Shown here: in pieces, positions 24,259 to 33,323 of the stretch
Layout: each line of letters starts with the position of its first letter
Numbering within the stretch: the stretch's first letter is position 1
Program-made: the position numbers and the translations under genes
Origin: CAWKDG01 sp963848355
GTDB lineage: Bacteria > Actinomycetota > Acidimicrobiia > Acidimicrobiales > UBA8190
DNA: 64,000 nt
Assembly: GCA_963848355.1 (NCBI GenBank)
Contig: CAWKDG010000012.1
Coordinates: 1,240,001-1,304,000, forward strand
Direction: 5' to 3'
The notes under the pieces: model-generated
Database searches by the model: none
Told to the model about the DNA's origin: nothing
Seen by the model: the letters and a program-made list of their open reading frames with translations, nothing else

Positions 24259-25227
24259 TCAGCGCCCGAGGTCGGCCAGGAGCTCGTCGGCCGACATCGC
24301 CCCGGGCGGCAGTCGGCGCCGTGCCGCCTCGCCGGCGGCCCTCTGGAGCAGGGCGTTGGCCGGTGTCGGCACACCGTGGAGGCGGCCAAGGAGGGCCACC
24401 TCGCCGTTCAGGTAGTCGGCTTCGATCCGACCGGTCCCACGCGCCAGGCTCTGCCACGACGACCCCCCGGGCCGGGGGCCTCCACCGATCGCCTGTGGCC
24501 GGATGAGGTCGCCGCGTCGCTCGGCGAATCCCTCGTCCGACACGAACTCGATGCCGGCAGCGCCGAGCGCGGCGATCCCCTCGGCGCGCGCCATCCGGGT
24601 GATCTCGCTCACCCGGGCCGACGGGCCGCACAACGCCTCGGCCGCGTTGCCCAGGTTCATCAGGAGCTTCGTGTACTTCCAGCGCATGATGTCGTGGCGC
24701 GCCTCGGCGTGGAAGGTGGCGGCGCGGAACGCCTCCGCCAGCGCCTCGGCCACCGGGTCCGACCCGGCGGGGTAACGCCCGACGTCAAGGATCCCCGGCG
24801 ATGGCAGCGAGAAGGCCTGGACCACTCCCGGCTGCAGGTGGGCGGCCGGGCACATCACACAGATCCCGTAGACGGCCCCGCCCATCCTCAGGGCCATCCG
24901 CTCGTTCTCGACCCCGTTCTGGGCGCAGGCGACGGGGAGGCCGTGGGCCCCGGCGGCGATCAACGCCCGCAGCGCGTCCGCCGTGTCCTGGGTCTTCATG
25001 GCCAGCACGACGACGTCGTCCCCGCCCCACTCGACGGCGCCCGGCGTGTCCACCACGGGTACGTCGACGATGTCGTGGCCGACGGGCGTCTCGACACGCA
25101 ACCCGTGGTCGCGCATGGCCTCGTAGTGCGGCCCCCGGGCGACGAGCACCACCTCTCGCCCGTTCTGGTGGAGACGGGCCCCGAGGACGCCGCCGATGGC
25201 ACCGGCCCCGTAGACGACGGTCCGCAC
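24259..25227 (-). CDS. ketopantoate reductase family protein (PanE/ApbA)
   Basis: A 322-residue NADPH-dependent reductase with the dinucleotide motif GAGAIGG at residues 7-13, AMKTQDT, ACAQNGVENE and the C-terminal helical domain with KYTKLLMNLGNAAEAL (catalytic Lys). True PanE makes pantoate for CoA synthesis; many homologues in catabolic clusters reduce other 2-oxo acids. It sits 13 bases downstream of an acyl-CoA dehydrogenase gene on the same strand and starts with GTG. Its genomic context argues for a catabolic role as much as for pantothenate synthesis. Confidence 0.85.
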   Translation of the reverse strand: MRTVVYGAGAIGGVLGARLHQNGREVVLVARGPHYEAMRDHGLRVETPVGHDIVDVPVVDTPGAVEWGGDDVVVLAMKTQDTADALRALIAAGAHGLPVACAQNGVENERMALRMGGAVYGICVMCPAAHLQPGVVQAFSLPSPGILDVGRYPAGSDPVAEALAEAFRAATFHAEARHDIMRWKYTKLLMNLGNAAEALCGPSARVSEITRMARAEGIAALGAAGIEFVSDEGFAERRGDLIRPQAIGGGPRPGGSSWQSLARGTGRIEADYLNGEVALLGRLHGVPTPANALLQRAAGEAARRRLPPGAMSADELLADLGR

Positions 25228-25240
25228 GGTTGGGCGACCG

Positions 25241-26377
25241 TCAGAGCACGGGGAGGCCGGACTCGGCGCGCGGGCGCAGGATCTGCGCCAGCCGCTCTCG
25301 GTGCAGTCCGGCGTCGCCGAAACTCATCTGATCGAGCTGTGAGCGCTTCAGGAAGAGGTGGAGGTCGTGCTCCCAGGTGAACCCGATCCCGCCGTGCACC
25401 TGGAGCCCCGAGGCCATCACCCGGCGCGCCGCGTCGGAGCACCACACCTTGGCCACCGATGCCGACGCCCTCGCCTCCGGGTCCCCGGCGCCGACGGCCC
25501 ATCCGGCGTAGTAGGTGGCCGAGCGCATCCCCTCGACGTCGACCAGCATGTCGGCGCACCGGTGCTTCACGGCCTGGAAGCCGCCGATCGGGCGCCCGAA
25601 CTGGACCCTGTCCTTGGCGTAGGCCACCGTCATCTCGAGGACACGGTCGGCGGCGCCGAGCATCTCGGCCGACACCGCCACCGCCGCCCGGTCGAGCAGG
25701 TCACCGGCGCGGTCCGGCCCTCCGAGACGCAGCGCCCGGCGGTCGTCGAGGGTCAGCCACCCCACGCTCCTCGTCCGGTCCATGGCCGGCTCGGCCGTCG
25801 GCCGCTCGGGACCGAGAGGAGCCACGGCGAAGAGAGCGGGCGACCCTTCGGCGTCGGCGAACACCACCACCACGTCGGCCGAGGGGCCGTAGACGACGAG
25901 ATCGGTCCGCCCCGACAGCGTCCACCCGCCACCCACGTCCCGGCGGGCGGTGACCGCCCCGGGCCGACGGGACCAGGCCACGGCCCCCACGGCGTCGCCG
26001 GCACCCAACTGTTCGATCCAGGACTCGACGGCCACCTCCCCGAGCGCGGTCGTCGGTTCGATCTCGGCGTCGGCCAGGGCCGACGCCAGGGCCACAGCGG
26101 TGAGAACAGTGCCCACGAACGGCACCGGGGCCACGTGGCGGCCGATCTGCTCACAGAGCACGACCGTCTCCACCAGGCCCAGGCCGAGACCGCCGAGCGC
26201 CTCGGGGAGTTCCACCGCCAGCCACCCCTGCTCGGCCATGGCCGCCCACAGGAGATCGTCGAGCTGACCGGTCTCGTCGGCCACTTGACGGACCCTGGTC
26301 GTCGGGCACCGGTCGTCGAGGAGGGTCGATGCCGCATCCTGCAGCGCCCGCTGGTCGTCCGAGAGCTCAAAATCCAC
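25241..26377 (-). CDS. acyl-CoA dehydrogenase (378 aa)
   Basis: Short-type acyl-CoA dehydrogenase: MDFELSDDQRALQDAAS, ELPEALGGLGLGLVETV, the VQFGRPIGGFQAVKHRCADM helix and QVHGGIGFTWEHDLHLFLKR. It matches the 345-1481 gene in length and end motifs and is divergent from a 419-aa dehydrogenase. Such unequal pairs form alpha2beta2 dehydrogenases in steroid side-chain degradation, which I offer as inference. A -10 box TAGTGT is found 6 bases before the GTG start, so the mRNA is probably leaderless. The palindrome at 26411 lies upstream. Confidence 0.92.
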   Translation of the reverse strand: MDFELSDDQRALQDAASTLLDDRCPTTRVRQVADETGQLDDLLWAAMAEQGWLAVELPEALGGLGLGLVETVVLCEQIGRHVAPVPFVGTVLTAVALASALADAEIEPTTALGEVAVESWIEQLGAGDAVGAVAWSRRPGAVTARRDVGGGWTLSGRTDLVVYGPSADVVVVFADAEGSPALFAVAPLGPERPTAEPAMDRTRSVGWLTLDDRRALRLGGPDRAGDLLDRAAVAVSAEMLGAADRVLEMTVAYAKDRVQFGRPIGGFQAVKHRCADMLVDVEGMRSATYYAGWAVGAGDPEARASASVAKVWCSDAARRVMASGLQVHGGIGFTWEHDLHLFLKRSQLDQMSFGDAGLHRERLAQILRPRAESGLPVL

Positions 26378-26383
26378 TCACCG

Positions 26384-26389
26384 ACACTA
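26384..26389 (-). promoter_or_regulatory. -10 box of a leaderless promoter
   Basis: TAGTGT on the minus strand ends six bases before the GTG start of the 378-aa acyl-CoA dehydrogenase gene. The half-site GTCAGG of the palindrome at 26411 lies about 19 bases upstream of it, so a bound regulator would cover the -35 region. Confidence 0.45.
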
Positions 26390-26410
26390 CCTACGAGCCA
26401 GCGGGCCAAC

Positions 26411-26426
26411 CTGACGGTTGTGTCAT
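26411..26426. promoter_or_regulatory. palindromic operator candidate, copy 4
   Basis: CTGACGGTTGTGTCAT matches the CTGAC-N6-GTCAG palindrome with one mismatch in the last base. It lies between two divergent acyl-CoA dehydrogenase genes (starts 26377 and 26441), so one site could control both. Confidence 0.5.
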
Positions 26427-26440
26427 GCTGGCCCGGCGCC

Positions 26441-27700
26441 ATGGACCTGACGACCACGCCTGACCAGGAACACCTCCGCGCTGAGTTCCGCGCCTGGCTC
26501 CGCGAGCACCTTCCCTGGGAGTACGGCGTCGGCCTCCCTCCCCGCTTCACCGACCTGGGCGAGGAGGTCGCCTTCGGGCGGCGCTGGCAGGCGGACCTGG
26601 CCGCGGCGGGGTGGGTGGGCGTGACATGGCCCACCGCCTACGGCGGGCGCGGGCTCGGACCGGGCGAGAACTTCGTCGTCCAGGAGGAGCTGGCCCGGGC
26701 CCGGGCCCCCGAGCTCGTCGGTCGTATCGGCATCAACCTGGCCGGCCCCACCCTCCTGGCCCACGGCTCCGACGCCCAGAAGCAGAGGTGGCTCCCCGCC
26801 GTCCTGCCCGCCGCCGAGCTGTGGTGCCAGCTCTTCTCCGAACCCGACGCCGGGTCCGATCTCGCCGCCGTCCGCACCAGGGCCGAGCGCACCGACGGCG
26901 GATGGGTCCTGAACGGGCAGAAGGTGTGGACCTCCTATGCCCAGTTCGCCGACTGGGCCGTCTGTCTGGCCCGCAGCGACCCCGACGTCCCCAAGCACAA
27001 GGGCCTGTCCTTCTTCGTCGTCGACATGCACGGCCCCGGCGTCGAGGTGCGACCCCTCGTCCAGCTCACCGGCGAGGCCGAGTTCAACGAAGTCGTCCTC
27101 CACGACGTCCTCGTCCCCGACGACTGCCTGGTGGGATCGGCCGGTGACGGCTGGCGGGTGGCGGGCTCGACCCTCTCGCACGAACGCGGCGTGAACCCGA
27201 GGCAGCTCGTCATCCACATGCAGCATCTCGAGGAGCTCCTGCGCACCGCGGCGCGCCAGGGCTCCTTCGACGATCAACGCCTGCGCCGCCGGCTGGCCCA
27301 GGCCTACGTCGAGGTCCGCCTCTTCCAGCTGCACAACTGGCGGTCGCTCTCGAAGCTGGAACGGGGGCTGGCCCCCGGTCCCGAGGGCAGCTTCCTGAAG
27401 CTCTACTGGAGCGAGATGAGCAAACGGCTGCACGAGCTCGCCCTCGACGTCCTCGGCCCGGCCGCTCCGCTCTGGCGCGACGCCACCGACAATCCCGGCG
27501 ACGGATCGTGGCAACGGGCGTGGCTCTATTATCAGGCGGCGTCGATCTTCGCCGGGACGAACGAGATCCAACGCAACGTGATCGGCGAGCGTGTTCTCGG
27601 CCTCCCGCGTGAACCCGAGTCACCGGTCGCCACGACCGGTGCCGGTGGGGTCGGCCCCGACAGCCGGGCGAGACAGGAGGCTGGCCGTGGCAACCACTAG
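26441..27700 (+). CDS. acyl-CoA dehydrogenase (419 aa)
   Basis: Acyl-CoA dehydrogenase with WPTAYGGRGLGPGENFV, QLFSEPDAGSDLAAVRTRAE, LNGQKVWTSYAQFADW and FAGTNEIQRNVIGERVLGLPRE. EGT is replaced by AGT, as in the 19.6-kb enzyme, which it resembles in every motif. The frame is open far upstream, but homology begins at ATG 26441. About 25 extra residues after LGLPRE extend the protein and overlap the next gene by 14 bases. It starts a plus-strand operon with a hydratase and a CaiB-type CoA transferase, with the palindrome at 26411 just upstream. Confidence 0.92.
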   Translation: MDLTTTPDQEHLRAEFRAWLREHLPWEYGVGLPPRFTDLGEEVAFGRRWQADLAAAGWVGVTWPTAYGGRGLGPGENFVVQEELARARAPELVGRIGINLAGPTLLAHGSDAQKQRWLPAVLPAAELWCQLFSEPDAGSDLAAVRTRAERTDGGWVLNGQKVWTSYAQFADWAVCLARSDPDVPKHKGLSFFVVDMHGPGVEVRPLVQLTGEAEFNEVVLHDVLVPDDCLVGSAGDGWRVAGSTLSHERGVNPRQLVIHMQHLEELLRTAARQGSFDDQRLRRRLAQAYVEVRLFQLHNWRSLSKLERGLAPGPEGSFLKLYWSEMSKRLHELALDVLGPAAPLWRDATDNPGDGSWQRAWLYYQAASIFAGTNEIQRNVIGERVLGLPREPESPVATTGAGGVGPDSRARQEAGRGNH

Positions 27701-28589
27701 AGCCGGGGGCAGACAGGCCGGAGGCAATGCCGCCGGGGCGACCGGGGACGAGGTCGTGCTCTACCGCGTCGAGGGTCCGGTGGCCACCATCGAGATGAAC
27801 CGGCCCGGGGCGGCCAACGCCCAGAACACGGCCCTCATCGAGGCCGTCGACGCCGCCTTCGACCGGGCCGACGCCGACGACGACGTCCGCGTCGTCGTCC
27901 TCGCCGGTGCCGGCAAGCACTTCAGCTCCGGTCACGATCTGAAGGCGATCCTCGGACCCGAACCCGACGCCTGGGCCAAGATGCGCGAGACCCCGGAGGG
28001 CAAGTTCCGGCACGAGCAGGTCATGTACGTCGAGAAGTGCCGCAAGATCCACGACTTCCGCAAGCCCACCATCGCCGCCGTCCAGGGCAAGTGCGTCGCG
28101 GCCGGCCTCATGCTGGCGTGCATGTGCGACCTCATCGTCGCCGCCGACGACGCCGTCTTCTCCAACCCCGTCCTCCGGATGAGCGGCGCCGCCGTGGAGC
28201 TGCTCGTCGAACCGTGGGAGATGGGGATCCGTCAGGCCAAGGAGTTCCTGCTGGCGGCCGAGGAGATCGACGCCGACGAGGCCTGGCGCCTGGGGCTGGT
28301 GAACAAGGTCGTCCCCCGGGCCGACCTCACGGCCCGCACCCGCGAGCTGGCCGAACGCATCGCCCTCGTCCCGCCGGTGACGGCCCAGGTGGTCAAGGAC
28401 TCCCTCAACCACGTCGGCGAGCTCATGGGGAAGTCGGCGTCGTGGAAGTACCACTTCATGGCCCATCACTGGGCCCACAACACCGCCACCTCGCTCCACG
28501 CCCTCGACGAGCGCAAGCAGATGGGCTCGATGAAGGAGGTCTTCGCCGCCCGGGACAAGGGCGATGCCCCCCCGGCGCACTCGGACTGA
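27687..28589 (+). CDS. enoyl-CoA hydratase family protein
   Basis: A 300-residue crotonase-fold protein: FSSGHDLKAILG forms the first oxyanion segment and QGKCVAAGLMLACMCDLIVA the second. A longer C-terminal helical part ends SMKEVFAARDKG. The GTG at 27687 is chosen because AGGAGG lies seven bases upstream, inside the end of the dehydrogenase gene. Canonical catalytic Glu residues are not both seen, so the reaction (hydration, isomerisation or hydrolysis) is open. The following CoA-transferase gene begins at or just after its stop. Confidence 0.92.
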   Translation: MATTRAGGRQAGGNAAGATGDEVVLYRVEGPVATIEMNRPGAANAQNTALIEAVDAAFDRADADDDVRVVVLAGAGKHFSSGHDLKAILGPEPDAWAKMRETPEGKFRHEQVMYVEKCRKIHDFRKPTIAAVQGKCVAAGLMLACMCDLIVAADDAVFSNPVLRMSGAAVELLVEPWEMGIRQAKEFLLAAEEIDADEAWRLGLVNKVVPRADLTARTRELAERIALVPPVTAQVVKDSLNHVGELMGKSASWKYHFMAHHWAHNTATSLHALDERKQMGSMKEVFAARDKGDAPPAHSD

Positions 28590-28599
28590 TCGCCCGCTC

Positions 28600-29825
28600 G
28601 TGCCCGGACCCCTCGACGGCCTACGGGTGATCGACGTCGGCACCCGTATCGGCGCTCCCTTCTGTGCCGGCCTCCTCGGTGAGTGGGGGGCCGAGGTGGT
28701 GAAGGTCGAGCAGCCGGGGACGGGTGACTTCATGCGCACCATCGGTCCCTTCGCCGACGGCTACTCCCTCTTCTGGGCCGTCGAGGGTCGCGGCCGCAAG
28801 TCCGCCACCTGCGACCTGCGCACGCCCGAGGGTCAGGATCTCTTCCGCCGCCTGGCGGCCACGGCCGACGTCGTCTGCGAGAACTTCCGCCCCGGGACCC
28901 TGGAGGACTGGTGTCTCGGCCCTTCCGATCTCGACCCCCATCTGGTCGTCGTCCGCATCAGCGCCTTCGGACAGGACGGTCCTTATGCCAAGCGCCCGGG
29001 ACTCGACCGCCTGGGCGTGGCCTACGGGGGACTGCTCCACCTGACCGGCGAGGCCGACCGTCCCCCGTCCGCCCCGGCGTCACCGTGGCCGACTACCTCA
29101 CGGGTGTCTTCTCCGCCGAAGCGGCCCTGGCCGCCCTCTACCGCCGCGACGCCACCCCCCGCCGACGCCGGGGCGGCGGTGCCGACCCGGGCGCGGGCTC
29201 GGGCCAGGGTGCGGTGATCGACGCCTCTCTCTACGGGTCCGTTCTGCGGATCCTCGAGTGGACCGTCGCCGCCTACGACCTCCTCGGGACCGTCCGCCGC
29301 CGCGAGGGCAACCGCCTGGCCAACTCCGCTCCCCTCGACAACTACCCGACGGCCGACGGACGCTTCGTCTGCGTGGTGGCGGGGTCGGACGCCAACTTCG
29401 GCCGCCTCTGCCGGGCCATGGATCGACCCGATCTGCGCACCGATCCCCGCTTCACCACCCTGGCCGACCGGGCGGCGCACAGCGAGGTCATCAACGACAT
29501 CGTGGCCGAGTGGACGGTGACCCTCACCGCGCTCGAGGTCGAAGAGGCCTGTGTCCGCTTCGACGTGCCCGTGGCCACGGCCTACACGGCCGTCGAGATC
29601 TCCGCCGACGCCCACTTCGCCGCCCGCCACGACCTCGTCACCATCGACGACCCCGTCCTCGGGGCCGTCCGGCAGCAGGCGCCGTTCCCCCGGCTGGTGG
29701 GTGAGACGGGCGCCATCCCGGCCGGCGCCCCTACGCTCGGCGCCGACAACACCGAGGTCTGGTGCGACATCGTGGGACTGACCCCGGACGAGCTCGAGGC
29801 CTTGCGGGCCCGGGCCATCGTCTAG
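28600..29825 (+). pseudogene. CaiB/BaiF (class III) CoA transferase, frameshifted
   Basis: The family spans about 408 codons here but in two frames. The first part (GPLDGLRVIDVGTRIGAPFC to LLHLTGEADRPP) is read in one frame. The second (VRPGVTVADYLTGVFSAEAA to the end, LRARAIV) is read in another. The switch falls at 29067-29068, where loss of a single G would turn DRPPVRPG into two frames. The Asp of the family lies in the first half. Restoring one base gives a complete enzyme, which would move CoA between acids. The loss may be real or a sequencing error. Alternative start: ATG 28564. Confidence 0.85.
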
Positions 29826-29855
29826 GGCACACCGACTGATCAGGGGGCAACGGCA

Positions 29856-30683
29856 ATGGCCAAGGACACGAGCGGGACCGAGACACGGATCGCGTTGATC
29901 ACCGGCGCCTCCTCCGGGATCGGCGCCGCCCTGGCGCGCGAACTGGCGCAGCGGGGCATGACCGTCGGCATCGTGGCCCGCCGCCACGACAGGCTGGTCG
30001 AGGTCCTCGAGGCGTGCCGTGCCCACGCGCCGGCGTCGCAGATGTGGGTGGCCGATCTCTCCGACCCCGACGCGGCGGCGGCCCTGGCCCTCACGGCGTG
30101 GGACGCCTTCGGGCACATCGACATCCTCGTCAACAATGCCGGCGTCCCCATGCGCAAGACCATTCCCCACATCACCGCCTCGGACATCGAGCGCGTCATG
30201 CGCATCAACTTCCTGTCGTCCACGGCCATGACCCTGGCCCTCATCCCGCGCATGCTGGCCCGGGCCACCGGGACCATCGTCAACGTGGCCAGCATCGCCG
30301 GGCGCTTCGGGGTGACCACGGAAGCGGCCTACTCGGCCTCGAAGTTCGCCATGTGCGGATGGAGCGAGGGCATTGCCGCCGACCTGGCCGGCACCGGCGT
30401 GACGGTGAAGCTGATCCTGCCGGGAACGATCGACACCGAGCTGTGGGATCAGCCCGACAACGATCCCCCGCTCTACCAGGGGGACCTCGTCCCCGCCGCC
30501 GAGACGGCGGCCGGGATCGCCGACGCCATCGACGACGAGCACTTCGAGCACTTCCTCCCCGACATGAAGGCGGTCGTCGAGGCCAAGGTGGCCGACATCG
30601 ACACATTCATGTCCGGCATGGTCGCCTTCCACCGGTCCCAGCAGGCGGCGGCCCAGGCCAAGGCCGGGGAGAAGGCCCGGTGA
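29856..30683 (+). CDS. short-chain dehydrogenase/reductase
   Basis: A 275-residue classical SDR: TGASSGIG nucleotide motif, NNAGVPMRK, catalytic Ser region VASIAGRFG and YSASK (Tyr and Lys). After the core there is a helical tail ending GEKAR. An ATG start follows CAGGGGGCAACGGCA. The last codon overlaps the GTG start of the zinc-dependent dehydrogenase gene, so the two oxidoreductases are coupled and may act in sequence on an alcohol or ketone. Substrate unknown. Confidence 0.92.
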   Translation: MAKDTSGTETRIALITGASSGIGAALARELAQRGMTVGIVARRHDRLVEVLEACRAHAPASQMWVADLSDPDAAAALALTAWDAFGHIDILVNNAGVPMRKTIPHITASDIERVMRINFLSSTAMTLALIPRMLARATGTIVNVASIAGRFGVTTEAAYSASKFAMCGWSEGIAADLAGTGVTVKLILPGTIDTELWDQPDNDPPLYQGDLVPAAETAAGIADAIDDEHFEHFLPDMKAVVEAKVADIDTFMSGMVAFHRSQQAAAQAKAGEKAR

Positions 30684-31930
30684 AGGCGCTCGTCTTCGGC
30701 GCCCCGCCGGCCCCCGAGGAGACGCGTCCGCAGCCGGTCGACGACCTGGAGCGGTTCCTCCTCTCGCTGCCCTTCGGGCTGCACACGGTGGACGACGCCC
30801 GTCTCGTCGGCCCCGACTGGGTGGTGACGAAACCCATCCTCTCGGGCATCTGCGGATCCGACGCCAAACTCGTCATGGGCGACTTCGGCGACGGCGACAT
30901 CGACAACCCCATGTCGGCCTTCTCGTCGCTGCCCCACGTCCCCGGTCACGAGGTGGTGGCCGAGGTGGTCGAGCTCGGCCCCCGGGCACAGGGTGTGGAG
31001 GTCGGCGACAGGGTGGTCCTCAACCCGTGGCTCACCTGTGCGCCACGCGGCGTCAGCCCGGTCTGCCCCGCCTGCGCCGCCGGCAACCTGAGCCTGTGTT
31101 GGAGCTTCACGGCGGGACAGCTCGGGCCCGGTGTCCACGTCGGCGTGATCACCGATGCCCCCGGGGCCTGGGCCGAGGGGCTCGCCGCCCACGACTCGAT
31201 GTTGATCCCGGTGCCCGACGGCATCTCCGACGAGCTCGCCGTCCTGGCCGACCCGTTCGCCGTCTCCCTGCACGCCATCCTGCGCAACCCGCCGCCGCCG
31301 GGGGGGCGGGCCCTCGTCTACGGCGCCGGCGCTCTCGGGGCCACGAGCGTGGCCGCGCTGCGGTGTCTGTACCCCGACGTCGAGGTGGCCGTGGTGGCCC
31401 GCTTCGCCGCCCAGGAGAAGCTGGCGCTGCGCCTCGGCGCCTCCCTGGTGGTGGCGCACGAACCGCGGCTGGCTGTCGTCGAGGAACTGGCCCACTGGTC
31501 CGGTGGTGTCCTGCACTCCCCGTTCGACGGCCTTCCCGTCGCCCATCCCGGTGGGATCGACGTCGTCTACGACACCATCGCCAAGCCCGAGACGTTCGAG
31601 GTGGGCGTGCGCGTGCTGGCCGAGCACGGGACGCTCGTCCAGACGGGGGTGGCCACGCCCGGACGCTGGGAGTGGACACCCGTCTACTTCAAGGAACTCA
31701 CCATCGCCGGGTCCAACGCCTTCGGGATCGAGGAGATCGACGGGGTCCGCCAACACGCCATCGCCCACTATCTCGACCTCACGGCGTCGGGCCGTCTCGA
31801 CCTGACCGGCATGCTCACACACCGGTTCCCCCTCGAGCAGTGGTGGGACGCCCTCGGGGTCCTCGCCCACCAGGACCGTAGCGGCGCCATCAAGGTCGCC
31901 TTCGAGCCGCAGGGGCCCGGCCGGCCCTGA
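30680..31930 (+). CDS. zinc-binding alcohol dehydrogenase family protein
   Basis: A 416-residue medium-chain dehydrogenase. The catalytic-zinc region reads ICGSDAKL and GHEVVAEV; a Cys-rich loop (CAPRGVSPVCPACAAGNLSLC) may bind a structural zinc. The Rossmann motif is YGAGALGATS. Its length and WSFTAGQLGPGVHVG insert resemble threonine- or sorbitol-dehydrogenase-like proteins. The GTG start overlaps the SDR stop (GTGA). It closes the 26.4-31.9 kb run of plus-strand genes; a TetR gene follows after 54 bases. Confidence 0.9.
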   Translation: MKALVFGAPPAPEETRPQPVDDLERFLLSLPFGLHTVDDARLVGPDWVVTKPILSGICGSDAKLVMGDFGDGDIDNPMSAFSSLPHVPGHEVVAEVVELGPRAQGVEVGDRVVLNPWLTCAPRGVSPVCPACAAGNLSLCWSFTAGQLGPGVHVGVITDAPGAWAEGLAAHDSMLIPVPDGISDELAVLADPFAVSLHAILRNPPPPGGRALVYGAGALGATSVAALRCLYPDVEVAVVARFAAQEKLALRLGASLVVAHEPRLAVVEELAHWSGGVLHSPFDGLPVAHPGGIDVVYDTIAKPETFEVGVRVLAEHGTLVQTGVATPGRWEWTPVYFKELTIAGSNAFGIEEIDGVRQHAIAHYLDLTASGRLDLTGMLTHRFPLEQWWDALGVLAHQDRSGAIKVAFEPQGPGRP

Positions 31931-31984
31931 CCACCCTCGCGCCCCGAGCCTCGCTCCGATGGCCCCACTACGATGCTCACCACG

Positions 31985-32866
31985 ATGGGACCAGGCGGAG
32001 CGCTCGGCGCCGGACACGCACGCGCCGAACCGGTGAGCGCCCGGACCAAGACTCCGACACCGGGTTCGACGTCCGCCGCGGCGAGAAGCAAGGCGGGCAG
32101 AAGCAGTAACGCGGCCGACGTCGCCGGAGAGCCGGCCAGCCGTCGGGCGCTGCGGTCGCAGGGTCGCAAGACCATGCGCAAGCTCCTCGACGCCGCCATG
32201 ATCGTCTTCGCCCGTCGCGGTTACTACGCGGCGCGCGTCGACGACATCGTCAAGGTGGCCCGGACCTCGCACGGCACCTTCTATCTGTACTTCTCCAACA
32301 AAGAAGACCTCCTGCGCGCCCTGGTGGCCGAGGCCGGCGAAGTGGTGGCCACCCTCGACACGTCACTCGGCCCCATCGGGCCCGACGACCAGGGCTGGTG
32401 TGAGCTGCGCCGGTGGATGGAGCAATTCTCCGTGGCGTGGGAGCGCTACGCCCCCGTCCTGCGGGCCTGGACGGACCTGGCCATGAGCGATCCCGAGCTG
32501 TCGGCCCAGGGCCACGCGGCGGCCGGGGCCGTGGCCCAGACCCTGGCCCGCCGGGTGGCCGAGACCGGCCCCCAACCGGGCCTCGACGCCGACTCCGCCG
32601 CCGTCGCCGTCGTGGCCATGGTCGAGCGCTTCCACTACCTCCGCCAATTCGCGGGGGAGCCCGTCGACGCCCCTGCCCTCGACACCCTGGCCACCATGGT
32701 GCACCGGGCCCTGTTCGGCGGCGGGACGCCGCCCGCTCAGTTCCTGGCCGACGGCACGGGGACGCTCCCGAAGGCTGGCACCCTCCCGAAGGCTGGCACC
32801 CTCCCGAAGGCTGGCACCCTCAAGAAGGTGCGGTCCACCAACGGGGCCAAGGGCAAGAAGCCCTGA
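31985..32866 (+). CDS. TetR-family regulator with C-terminal repeat tail
   Basis: A 293-residue transcriptional regulator. A basic, low-complexity N-terminus of about 50 residues precedes the TetR helix-turn-helix (TMRKLLDAAMIVFARRGYYA, then TSHGTFYLYFSNKEDLL). A ligand-binding helical domain follows. The end carries three copies of the hexapeptide TLPKAG and a Lys-rich tail (GAKGKKP). TACGAT at 31969-31974 is a plausible -10 box 10 bases before the ATG. It follows the oxidoreductase operon and is a candidate, untested, for the regulator that binds the CTGAC-N6-GTCAG sites. An ATG at 31973 is less likely because it overlaps the -10 box. Confidence 0.88.
   Translation: MGPGGALGAGHARAEPVSARTKTPTPGSTSAAARSKAGRSSNAADVAGEPASRRALRSQGRKTMRKLLDAAMIVFARRGYYAARVDDIVKVARTSHGTFYLYFSNKEDLLRALVAEAGEVVATLDTSLGPIGPDDQGWCELRRWMEQFSVAWERYAPVLRAWTDLAMSDPELSAQGHAAAGAVAQTLARRVAETGPQPGLDADSAAVAVVAMVERFHYLRQFAGEPVDAPALDTLATMVHRALFGGGTPPAQFLADGTGTLPKAGTLPKAGTLPKAGTLKKVRSTNGAKGKKP
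32764..32822. repeat. 18-bp tandem repeat inside the TetR gene
   Basis: Three consecutive identical copies of CTCCCGAAGGCTGGCACC, with a partial fourth, encode the repeated hexapeptide TLPKAG near the C-terminus of the TetR protein. Identity at the DNA level points to recent slippage expansion, so copy number may vary between strains. Confidence 0.85.
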
Positions 32867-32873
32867 GCGTCGG

Positions 32874-33281
32874 TCAGACCGGTCCCGGCGACGGGGATCC
32901 GCCCCTGTTCCCGGCGTTGCGTCCCCGCTCCCAACCGCGTCGGGCGTGGGGCAGGGCCTCCACCGCCGACAACAGGCCGAAGGCCGGCTGGGTCAGGACG
33001 ATGCTGCCGGCGATCTCCTCCCACGTGGCGCCCACCTCGGCGGCCAGCATGGCGTGGCGCGTCACGCCGAGGGGATTGCGCAGGATGACCGTGCACACCA
33101 TGCGGATGAGCTCGTGGGTCTTGCGATCGGGTGCGCTGAGCGAGTCGATCTGGGCCAGCCACCCGTTCTGGGCGTCGTGCAGGGCCGGGGCCACCGCGTG
33201 CAGCTCGGCCTCGAAGGGGAAGTTCCAGTCGTCTCCGGCGTCCGGACCGCTGCTCTCCTTGGGACTCTCCTTGGGACCCAC
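32874..33281 (-). CDS. carboxymuconolactone decarboxylase/AhpD-like protein
   Basis: A 135-residue protein whose second half (ELIRMVCTVILRNPLGVTRH, then AAEVGATWEEIAGSIVLTQP) matches the CMD/AhpD helical fold. The CxxC redox motif of AhpD is missing, so a peroxidase role is unlikely and a decarboxylase or binding role is open. I prefer GTG 33281 because GGAGGT lies seven bases upstream; an ATG at 33305 would add eight residues. It follows the FGGY-kinase gene on the minus strand and is probably co-transcribed with it. Confidence 0.75.
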   Translation of the reverse strand: MGPKESPKESSGPDAGDDWNFPFEAELHAVAPALHDAQNGWLAQIDSLSAPDRKTHELIRMVCTVILRNPLGVTRHAMLAAEVGATWEEIAGSIVLTQPAFGLLSAVEALPHARRGWERGRNAGNRGGSPSPGPV

Positions 33282-33323
33282 CTCGTCACCTCCGGGCCCC
33301 AGCATGGCAGAGGGGCGAGACCC

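Noticed and set aside
26441..29825. A horizontally acquired island around the divergent acyl-CoA dehydrogenase genes
   Set aside because: No integrase, tRNA, direct repeats or change in base composition was seen; codon use is like that of the neighbours.
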